Shown here one piece after another: positions 1 to 5,139 of a DNA stretch of 7,512 nt. The DNA comes from Burkholderiales bacterium (lineage in GTDB: Bacteria; Pseudomonadota; Gammaproteobacteria; Burkholderiales; Burkholderiaceae_E). The DNA lies in assembly GCA_027489195.1 (NCBI GenBank), contig JAIYAG010000254.1, forward strand, positions 1 through 7,512, given 5' to 3'. Below the pieces are notes generated by a model, which was not told where the DNA came from, did not search any database, and worked only from the letters and a program-made list of their open reading frames with translations. Position 1 is the stretch's first letter; each line of letters opens with the position of its first letter. Position numbers and translations under genes: made by a program.

Positions 1-689
1 CCGGCGGCGAACTTCTTCACGTTCGCGACGATGGTCTGGTAGTCCGAGTGGCCGAAGGGGGTGTAGGACTCGTCGATGTCCTTCTCGGCGACGCCCTTCG
101 ACTTCAGGAAGGCGCGCAGGATCTTGTTGGTGGTGCGCGGGTACACGTAGTCGGTGCCCAGCAGGACCCAGCGCTTGGCATTGCCGCCGCCCTTGCCCAT
201 CAGGTACTCGACGGCCGGGATGGCCTGCTGGTTCGGCGCCGCGCCCGTGTAGAACACGTTCTTCGACAGCTCCTCGCCCTCGTACTGCACCGGGTAGAAC
301 AGCAGGCCGTTGAGCTCTTCGTAGACCGGCAGCACCGACTTGCGCGAGACCGAGGTCCAGCAGCCGAAGGTGGCGGCGACCTTGTCCTGCGACAGCAGCT
401 GGCGAGCCTTCTCTGCGAACAGCGGCCAGTTCGAGGCCGGGTCGACGATCACCGCCTCGAGCGGACGGCCCATCACGCCACCCTTCGCGTTCATCTCCTC
501 GATGGTCATGAGGACGGTGTTCTTGAGCGCGGTCTCGGAGATCGCCATCGTGCCCGACAGCGAGTGCAGCACGCCGACCTTGATCGGGGTCTTGTCCTGC
601 GCGAACACCAGGTTCGAGGCGGTCAGCCCCGGAAGCGTGACGGCGGCGCCGGCGGTGGCGGCCTTGATGAAATCGCGACGTTGGGTCAT
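1..689 (-). CDS. urtA: Urea ABC transporter, periplasmic substrate-binding protein UrtA (N-terminal 229 residues; C-terminus beyond window)
   Basis: This is the periplasmic receptor that binds urea and delivers it to the UrtBC permease and UrtDE ATPases. The frame begins at the ATG at 689 and stays open to the window edge, giving about 229 residues of a protein usually near 420. Residues 1-31 form an export signal with a twin-arginine-like start (QRRDFIK, residues 3-9), a hydrophobic alanine-rich stretch and a likely cleavage after VFA. The mature part opens with IKVGVLHSLSGTMA, typical of branched-chain amino-acid-type binding proteins (Peripla_BP family). The stretches FGCWTSVSRKSVLPV (108-122) and GLLFYPVQYEGEE (128-140) are diagnostic of UrtA/FmdD-type proteins rather than leucine-binding LivK. 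An AGAGGA ribosome site lies just before the ATG. A sigma-54 promoter lies 75 bases upstream, so nitrogen-limited expression is likely. Downstream urt genes would lie beyond the left edge. The identification is strong. Confidence 0.95.
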   Translation of the reverse strand, partial: MTQRRDFIKAATAGAAVTLPGLTASNLVFAQDKTPIKVGVLHSLSGTMAISETALKNTVLMTIEEMNAKGGVMGRPLEAVIVDPASNWPLFAEKARQLLSQDKVAATFGCWTSVSRKSVLPVYEELNGLLFYPVQYEGEELSKNVFYTGAAPNQQAIPAVEYLMGKGGGNAKRWVLLGTDYVYPRTTNKILRAFLKSKGVAEKDIDESYTPFGHSDYQTIVANVKKFAA

Positions 690-763
690 CGGGGTCCTCT
701 GTGAGCTGGGGGGTGTTCGGATCTGTCGATGGCGCGGTGCGGCCGCGCTCGGGGACAGGATTC

Positions 764-778
764 GCAACAACCGTGCCA
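764..778 (-). promoter_or_regulatory. Sigma-54 (RpoN) -24/-12 promoter for urtA
   Basis: On the minus strand the sequence reads TGGCACG, four bases (GTTG), then TTGC. This matches the RpoN consensus TGGCACGrNNNTTGCW at every conserved position except the last (G instead of A/T). The invariant GG falls at 777-776 and the GC at 765-764. This predicts a transcription start near 752 and a leader of about 63 bases before the urtA ATG at 689. Its position in the only sizeable gap upstream of a urea transporter gene makes it convincing. Such promoters need an enhancer-binding activator, here probably NtrC. Confidence 0.85.
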
Positions 779-797
779 CCGACGCGGATGGCAACTC

Positions 798-812
798 GCA
801 CAGGAACGGTGC
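798..812. promoter_or_regulatory. Candidate NtrC-type activator site (promoter-proximal)
   Basis: The sequence GCAC-N7-GTGC is present exactly, matching the core of the NtrC dyad (TGCACC-N5-GGTGCA). The inner bases of the full consensus match only partly. The centre (805) lies about 53 bp upstream of the predicted sigma-54 start. That is closer than many NtrC enhancers but is usable. The right half (GGTGC) also forms one arm of another inverted repeat at 807-825, so the exact protein site is ambiguous. Confidence 0.4.
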
Positions 813-825
813 GTCGCGCGCACCG
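807..825. repeat. Inverted repeat CGGTGCG-N5-CGCACCG between ureA and urtA
   Basis: Perfect 7-bp arms (807-813 and 819-825) flank TCGCG. It begins 22 bases past the ureA stop and ends about 28 bp before the sigma-54 -24 element, reading on the minus strand. As RNA it would make a GC-rich hairpin after ureA. No run of U follows, so it is not a classical intrinsic terminator. It could equally be an operator. The dyad orientation (GGTGC...GCACC) is the reverse of an NtrC site. Confidence 0.45.
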
Positions 826-846
826 CAGGACCCTCGGACGGGCCGG

Positions 847-1149
847 TCAGCCCACGGGATGGTGGACGGTCACCAGCTTGGTGCCATCCGGGAAGGTCGC
901 CTCGACCTGGATGTCCGGGATCATCTCCGGCACGCCGTCCATGACGTCCTCGCGCGTGAGCAGCGTGGTGCCGTAGTGCATCAGGTCGGCCACCGAGCGC
1001 CCGTCGCGCGCGCCCTCGAGCACCGCCGCGGTGATGTACGCGATCGTCTCGGGGTAGTTGAGCTTCAGGCCGCGGGCCCGCCGGCGCTCGGCGAGCAGTG
1101 CGGCGGTGAAGATCAGCAGCTTGTCCTTCTCTCGGGGCGACAGGTCCAT
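847..1149 (-). CDS. ureA: Urease subunit gamma (UreA)
   Basis: This is the small structural subunit of nickel urease, which hydrolyses urea to ammonia and carbamate in the cytoplasm. It assembles with UreB (beta) and the catalytic UreC (alpha). The product is exactly 100 residues, the standard length. It starts MDLSPREKDKLLIFTAALLA and has the conserved ARGLKLNYPE segment (about residues 28-37), the DLMHYGTTLLTREDVMDGVPEMI block and the canonical C-terminus TKLVTVHHPVG. The frame is open upstream to 1278, but that 43-residue extension is arginine/proline-rich noise and overlaps the end of ureD. The ATG at 1149 is therefore the start. It lies 25 bases after ureD, in the usual ureD-ureA order. 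The next gene should be ureB, but urtA follows instead, and no ureB or ureC is present in the window. An NtrC-like dyad is embedded in the last codons. Confidence 0.97.
   Translation of the reverse strand: MDLSPREKDKLLIFTAALLAERRRARGLKLNYPETIAYITAAVLEGARDGRSVADLMHYGTTLLTREDVMDGVPEMIPDIQVEATFPDGTKLVTVHHPVG
869..885. promoter_or_regulatory. Candidate NtrC-type enhancer site inside the 3' end of ureA
   Basis: On the minus strand the site contains CACCA, three bases, then TGGTG. Counted over the 17-bp NtrC consensus TGCACCA-N3-TGGTGCA, 11 of 14 specified bases match. The centre (877) lies about 125 bp upstream of the predicted sigma-54 start of urtA. That is a typical enhancer distance, and it is about 72 bp from the second candidate site. 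The caution is that these bases encode the conserved TKLVT of UreA with ordinary GC-rich codons, so the match may be a by-product of coding. Confidence 0.45.
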
Positions 1150-1174
1150 CTGGGGTTCCGGTGGGTGCGGGCCG

Positions 1175-2062
1175 TCAGGTGGCCCAGATCCGTGGTGGCG
1201 CGCTCGCCGCGCCGAGGACGGCGGGACGCGCACGCGCCCACAGCGACTGCGCGACGCGCATCGCGACCTGCGAATCATCCGCGAGCAGGCGGGCAGCGAG
1301 CAAGCCCGGCGTGGGCCGGGTCGCGCCGGCCTCGAGCCGCGCGGCGCGCCCGTCCTCCGAGGTGCAGGCCTCGTCGAGCAGCGCGCGCCAGGCGTCGCGC
1401 AGGTCGTCGTCGATCACATCGGCGGGCGCTGCGGCCCACACGGTGCAGGCGACGGTGCGCCCGCCCCAGCCGAGCGGCGAGGCGAACAGCCGGTCGCCGG
1501 CCTCGGCGGCGGTGTGCTCGGCCCAGCGCGCGCCGCCCTCGACCGACAGCGACAGCCGCTGGTTGAGCGCGCCGGTGGCAAAGCGCTCGCCCATCGCCGC
1601 GCGCCCGAGCACCAGGCACTCCCAGCCGATCATCCGGGCGTCGGCGGCGAGCGTGAAGTCGATCGACTGCCGCACGCGCGCGCGGTCGTACACGATGGCG
1701 GGCTGCGGCAGCCACTCGAGCGCGCCGCCCGCCCCGACCGACACCCGGGTCTGCGCGACCGCGGCCTCGGCCGGGCTGCGGTACCACTTCTGCGCACCCG
1801 GCGTCGTGCACAGCACGCGTGCGCCGGCACCGAGCGCGACGTCGAGCTCGAGCCGGTCGCCGCCCACCAGGCCGCCCGGCGGATGCACGATCACCGCCTG
1901 GACGCGGCCGTCGGTCAGGGGCAGCGCCTTGATCAGCCGCAGCGGCCCCTCGTGCCGGTTGTGCACGAGGCGGGTCGTGCCGTCGCGCGCCTCGAAGCGC
2001 AGCGCCAGGCGCGCGAGCCAGCCGGCGGCGCGCGGCGCCGTCGTCACGGGAACGGCGGCCAT
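1175..2062 (-). CDS. ureD: Urease accessory protein UreD (nickel-insertion chaperone)
   Basis: UreD (UreH in some species) binds apo-urease and, with UreF and UreG, helps insert nickel into the active site. The product is 295 residues, close to the normal length. Recognisable family segments include the RLVHNRHEGPLRLIKAL stretch (31-47), VIVHPPGGLVGGDRLEL (58-73), TTPGAQKWYRS (86-96) and WLPQPAIVYDRARV (117-130). The frame extends far upstream on the same strand, but that part is a shadow of the FAD oxidase gene in another phase. The ATG at 2062 begins MAAVPVTTAP, just 5 bases after the oxidase stop. This implies transcription from upstream and possibly translational coupling, since no strong ribosome site is visible. 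ureA follows after 25 bases. The protein looks full-length and intact. Confidence 0.94.
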   Translation of the reverse strand: MAAVPVTTAPRAAGWLARLALRFEARDGTTRLVHNRHEGPLRLIKALPLTDGRVQAVIVHPPGGLVGGDRLELDVALGAGARVLCTTPGAQKWYRSPAEAAVAQTRVSVGAGGALEWLPQPAIVYDRARVRQSIDFTLAADARMIGWECLVLGRAAMGERFATGALNQRLSLSVEGGARWAEHTAAEAGDRLFASPLGWGGRTVACTVWAAAPADVIDDDLRDAWRALLDEACTSEDGRAARLEAGATRPTPGLLAARLLADDSQVAMRVAQSLWARARPAVLGAASAPPRIWAT

Positions 2063-2067
2063 CCGGT

Positions 2068-3480
2068 TCAGGCGCGGAAGATCTTGCCGGGATTCATGAT
2101 CCCGTCGGGGTCGAGCGCGAGCTTGATCCGGCGCATCAGGTCGACCGCGTCGTCGCCCGCTTCCTCGACGAGGTAGCCGATCTTGTGCAGGCCGATGCCG
2201 TGCTCGCCGGTGCAGGTGCCGCCCATCGCGAGCGCGAGCCGCACGATCTCGTCGTTGAGCGCCTCGGCCAGCTCGATCTCGGCGGGGTTCTCCGGGTCGA
2301 TCAGCAGGATGGCGTGGAAGTTGCCGTCGCCGACGTGCCCGACGATCGCGGTGGGGCACGGCGCGCGGTCGAGGATCGCGCGCGCGCCCTCGATCGACTC
2401 GGCCAGGCGGCTGATCGGCACGCAGGTGTCGGTGGTCACGGCGCGGCAGCCCGGGCGGATCTGCAGCGCGGCGAAGTAGGCGTTGTGGCGCGCGTTCCAG
2501 AGGCGGGTGCGGTCCTCGGGGCGGTCGGCCCACTCGAAGTCGAGGCCGCCGTGCGAGCGCGACACCTCCTGCACCGTCTCGGCCTGCTCGCGGGCCGAGG
2601 CCGTCGAGCCGTGGAACTCGAAGAACACCGTCGGCGCCTCGGGCAGCGTCGTCTTCGAGTGCGCGTTGATCGCGCGGATCATCACGTCGTCGACGAAGTC
2701 GCAGCGCGCCACCGGCACGCCGAGCTGGATCGTCTCGATCACCGCGGCCACCGCGTCGGCGAGCGTGGGGAAGTGGCAGACCGCGGCCGTCATCGCCTCG
2801 GGCACCGGGTACAGCCGCAGGGTCACCTCGGTGACGATGCCGAGCGTGCCCTCGGAGCCGACGAAGAGCCGGGTGAGGTCGTAGCCGGCCGAGGACTTGC
2901 GGGCCCGCGTGCCGGTGCGGATCACCTTGCCCTCGGCGGTGACGACCGTCAGCGCGAGCACGTTCTCGCGCATCGTGCCGTAGCGGACCGTGGTGGTGCC
3001 GGAGGCGCGCGTCGCGGCCATGCCGCCGAGCGACGCGTCGGCGCCTGGGTCGACCGGGAAGAAGAGCCCGGTGTCCTTGATCTCGGCGTTGAGCTGCTTG
3101 CGGGTGACGCCGGCCTGCACCGTGCACAGCAGGTCCTCGCCGGCGATCTCGAGCACGCGGTTCATGCGCGAGACGTCGATCGTGAGCCCCCCCTGCACCG
3201 CGAGCAGGTGACCCTCGAGCGAGGAACCGACCCCGAACGGGATGATCGGGAACCGGTGCTCGCGGCAGGCGAGCACCGCCTCGACCACGTCCTCGGTCGA
3301 CTCTGCGAACACCACCGCGTCGGGCGGCGTGACCGGGAACGGCGACTCGTCGCGGCCATGGTGCTCGCGCACCGCCAGCGCGGTGCTGAAGCGGTCGCCG
3401 AAGCGGGCGCGCAGGCGTTCCGCGAGGGCATCGGGCAGCGGGCGCTTGAGGGCGGAGGTGAGGGCGTAGGGATGGTTCAT
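2068..3480 (-). CDS. FAD-binding oxidase, D-lactate/glycolate dehydrogenase type (GlcD/Dld family)
   Basis: This is a 470-residue flavoprotein of the VAO/PCMH fold, probably oxidising a D-2-hydroxyacid such as D-lactate and passing electrons to cytochrome c or quinone. The N-terminal FAD-binding half has PFGVGSSLEGH (81-91), DPGADASLGGMAATRASGT (144-162), RYGTMRENVL (166-175) and VGSEGTLGIVTEVTLRLYP (207-225). The C-terminal half has the family signatures GHVGDGNFH (381-389), GTCTGEHGIGLHK (421-433) and NPGKI (463-467). No iron-sulfur cysteine cluster or membrane segment is visible, so it is a single-domain LDHD-like enzyme. Glycolate oxidase subunit D or a 2-hydroxyglutarate dehydrogenase are alternatives, because substrate cannot be read from sequence. 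The ATG at 3480 is the first in frame and fits the family N-terminus, but its ribosome site is weak. ureD begins 5 bases after the stop, an unusual partner with no obvious link to urea metabolism. Confidence 0.92.
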   Translation of the reverse strand: MNHPYALTSALKRPLPDALAERLRARFGDRFSTALAVREHHGRDESPFPVTPPDAVVFAESTEDVVEAVLACREHRFPIIPFGVGSSLEGHLLAVQGGLTIDVSRMNRVLEIAGEDLLCTVQAGVTRKQLNAEIKDTGLFFPVDPGADASLGGMAATRASGTTTVRYGTMRENVLALTVVTAEGKVIRTGTRARKSSAGYDLTRLFVGSEGTLGIVTEVTLRLYPVPEAMTAAVCHFPTLADAVAAVIETIQLGVPVARCDFVDDVMIRAINAHSKTTLPEAPTVFFEFHGSTASAREQAETVQEVSRSHGGLDFEWADRPEDRTRLWNARHNAYFAALQIRPGCRAVTTDTCVPISRLAESIEGARAILDRAPCPTAIVGHVGDGNFHAILLIDPENPAEIELAEALNDEIVRLALAMGGTCTGEHGIGLHKIGYLVEEAGDDAVDLMRRIKLALDPDGIMNPGKIFRA

Positions 3481-3512
3481 GGCGGATGCGGTCGTGGAGC
3501 CCGAGTCCGTGG

Positions 3513-3540
3513 ATGATACGCGCGGGACTGGCTCCGGCAG
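3513..3540 (-). promoter_or_regulatory. Candidate sigma-70-type promoter for the oxidase-ureD-ureA operon
   Basis: On the minus strand TATCAT (3518-3513) matches the -10 consensus at five of six positions. A weak CTGCCG (3540-3535, three of six) stands 16 bases upstream as -35. Transcription would start near 3506, about 26 bases before the oxidase ATG. The poor -35 abuts an inverted repeat, which would suit an activated or repressed promoter. This is inference from motif match only. Confidence 0.4.
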
Positions 3541-3575
3541 TGCCTCGCGAATCGACCGGAATCGGATCGAGGCAC
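3540..3575. repeat. Inverted repeat GTGCCTCG-N20-CGAGGCAC in the divergent control region
   Basis: Perfect 8-bp arms lie at 3540-3547 and 3568-3575, separated by 20 bases, with arm centres 28 bp apart. It sits between two divergent genes and touches the candidate -35 element of the minus-strand operon. A transcription-factor operator is the most natural reading. The long spacer and the absence of a T run argue against a terminator. Confidence 0.45.
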
Positions 3576-3614
3576 GCCGCGCGGTGGCGGCTCGGACAGC
3601 GCCGGGTCGCGCGC

Positions 3615-3643
3615 TGGACCTCGACCGTGGGACGGGGTAGAAC
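3615..3643 (+). promoter_or_regulatory. Candidate promoter for the serine hydrolase gene, possibly giving a leaderless mRNA
   Basis: TGGACC (3615-3620) and TAGAAC (3638-3643) each match their sigma-70 hexamer at four of six positions with an ideal 17-base spacer. The predicted start would be at or next to the A of the ATG at 3651. The gene also lacks a properly spaced ribosome site. The match is modest and unproven. Confidence 0.25.
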
Positions 3644-3650
3644 CGAGGCC

Positions 3651-5087
3651 ATGACGCCCGACCTCGACGCGACCCTCGTGCGCATCGCCGCCGAGGCGAT
3701 GCCGTTCTACCGGATCCCCGGCCTCGCGATCGCCGTTGTGCGCGACGGCGAGGTCGTGCTGCGGCGCGGCTTCGGCGTGCGCGACGTCGCGACCGGCGAG
3801 CCGGTCACGCCGGCCACCCGCTTTGCCGCCTGCTCGCTCACCAAGGCGTTCACCGCGGCCGCGCTCGGCCTGTGGGTCGACTCGGGCCATGTCCGCTGGG
3901 ACACGCGTGTGCGCGACGTGCTGCCCGAGTTCGGGCTCGCGGACCCGGTCGCGGCCGAGCGCTGCACGCTGCGCGACCTGCTGCTCCACCTCAGCGGCCT
4001 CGGCCGACACGACTTCGTCTGGACGGCGGGCGACCGCGATCCGGCGGCGGTGCTCGCCGCCTTGCCGCATCTGCCGCCGGTCCGCGAGTTTCGCGACGGG
4101 TGCGCGTACAGCAACCTCGGCTACCTGGTCGCCGGGCTCGTCGTCGAGCGGCTCGCCGGGCGGCCGTGGGTGGACGAAGTCGCCGACCGGCTGCTCGGGC
4201 CCTCGGGCATGACGAGCGCAGGCTTCGCGTTCGACCGCCCGGGCGACGACGCATGGCCGCACGTCGTCGTCGACGAGGCGCCGGTGCGCGCCCGGCGCGA
4301 GCCGATCGCCGCGGCGCCCGCAGGCGGACTCGTCGCATCGGTGGACGACCTCGCGCGTTGGGCGGTCGCGCTGCTCGAGGCCGAGCGGGCCGGCGATACG
4401 GCGGTAGTGCCCGCAGCGGTGGTGCAGGCGATGACGAGGCCACACGTGTACGCCGAACCGCCGTTGCATCCCGAGTTCGGCGACGCGCTGCACAACGGCC
4501 TCGGCCTGTGGCGCAACGGCTACCGCGGGGCGCGGCAGTGGCTGCACACCGGCTCGTGGGTCGGCTGGAGCACGATCCTCGCGATGCTGCCCGACCACCG
4601 GACGGGCGTCGTGGTGCTGAGCAACCGGAACGCGTCGCCGGTGCCGGCCATGCTCGCCTACGCGGTCCACGACGCGGTGCTCGGCCTTGAGCCGATCGAC
4701 TGGTTCGGGCGGATCGCACCGCTGCGCGAGCAGGCGCTGGCGGCCGCGCGGGACGAGGCCGCGGCGCGGGACGCCGAGGACGCGGCGGGGGCGCCCACTG
4801 CACGCCACCTGCACGACTACGCGGGCGCCTATCGGCACGCCGGATACGGGACGATGCAGGTGGCCGTCGACGGCGATGGGCTCGCCTGGTCGTTCGCCCG
4901 CTGGTCCGAGCGCCTGCGACCGGCGGGCGCCGACGCGTTCCGGCTGCCCGGGTACGCGGACCGGCCCTTCCCGGACCACCGGATCCTGTCCTTCGCCGCC
5001 GACGACGCGGGCCGGATCGACCGGGTCGAGGTCGCATTCGAGCCGGACCTGCCGGCGGCGGTGTTCGTCCGCGTCGACCGGAGCTGA
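3651..5087 (+). CDS. Serine hydrolase, class C beta-lactamase/penicillin-binding-protein-like
   Basis: This 478-residue enzyme has the serine beta-lactamase/DD-peptidase fold. The three catalytic motifs are present in order: SLTK (S62, K65; nucleophile and general base), YSN (153-155) and HTG (299-301), the last replacing KTG as in class C-like esterases and D-aminopeptidases. LLLHLSGLG (110-118) and PAGGLVASVDDLARW (223-237) are further family marks. Residues from about 385 to 478 look like the small C-terminal beta domain (DUF3471-like) seen in Pab87-type peptidases and many beta-lactamase-domain proteins. No signal peptide or membrane segment is visible, so it is probably cytoplasmic. The frame is open upstream to 3486, but the ATG at 3651 fits the family N-terminus (LDATLVRIAAEAMPFYRIPGLAIAVV). 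GAGG lies only two bases before it, too close for a normal ribosome site. Substrate is unknown: an esterase, amidase or peptidase is more likely than true antibiotic resistance. Confidence 0.92.
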   Translation: MTPDLDATLVRIAAEAMPFYRIPGLAIAVVRDGEVVLRRGFGVRDVATGEPVTPATRFAACSLTKAFTAAALGLWVDSGHVRWDTRVRDVLPEFGLADPVAAERCTLRDLLLHLSGLGRHDFVWTAGDRDPAAVLAALPHLPPVREFRDGCAYSNLGYLVAGLVVERLAGRPWVDEVADRLLGPSGMTSAGFAFDRPGDDAWPHVVVDEAPVRARREPIAAAPAGGLVASVDDLARWAVALLEAERAGDTAVVPAAVVQAMTRPHVYAEPPLHPEFGDALHNGLGLWRNGYRGARQWLHTGSWVGWSTILAMLPDHRTGVVVLSNRNASPVPAMLAYAVHDAVLGLEPIDWFGRIAPLREQALAAARDEAAARDAEDAAGAPTARHLHDYAGAYRHAGYGTMQVAVDGDGLAWSFARWSERLRPAGADAFRLPGYADRPFPDHRILSFAADDAGRIDRVEVAFEPDLPAAVFVRVDRS

Positions 5088-5111
5088 CGACACCCAGCGC
5101 CGTAGGCGACC

Positions 5112-5137
5112 GCGACGCGACCTGCAGGCCGCGCCGC
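5112..5137 (-). terminator. Hairpin between convergent genes, likely end of the ilvA transcript
   Basis: This 26-base near-palindrome is centred on CCTGCAGG in the 52-base gap. In the minus-strand RNA it forms an 11-bp stem with a UGCA tetraloop, in which two positions are G-U wobbles. In the plus-strand RNA the same two positions become A-C mismatches. It begins two bases after the ilvA stop codon. No U tract follows, so it may be a transcript-end stabiliser or a pause site rather than a classical intrinsic terminator. Confidence 0.5.
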
Positions 5138-5139
5138 CG

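Noticed and set aside
48..704. Plus-strand open frame over the urtA region
   Set aside because: It is antisense to urtA, whose minus-strand translation matches the family throughout.
1150..1278. 43-residue N-terminal extension of UreA
   Set aside because: UreA is normally 100 residues starting MxLxPREKDKL. The extension overlaps ureD and is low-complexity.
1175..3685. 836-codon frame that could be read as a fusion protein ending in UreD
   Set aside because: Only the last 295 codons resemble UreD. The upstream part is the oxidase gene read in the wrong phase, and the oxidase itself is intact.
3651..5087. Reading the serine hydrolase as an antibiotic-resistance beta-lactamase
   Set aside because: It has HTG instead of KTG, no signal peptide and an extra C-terminal domain, which fit an esterase/peptidase-type member better.
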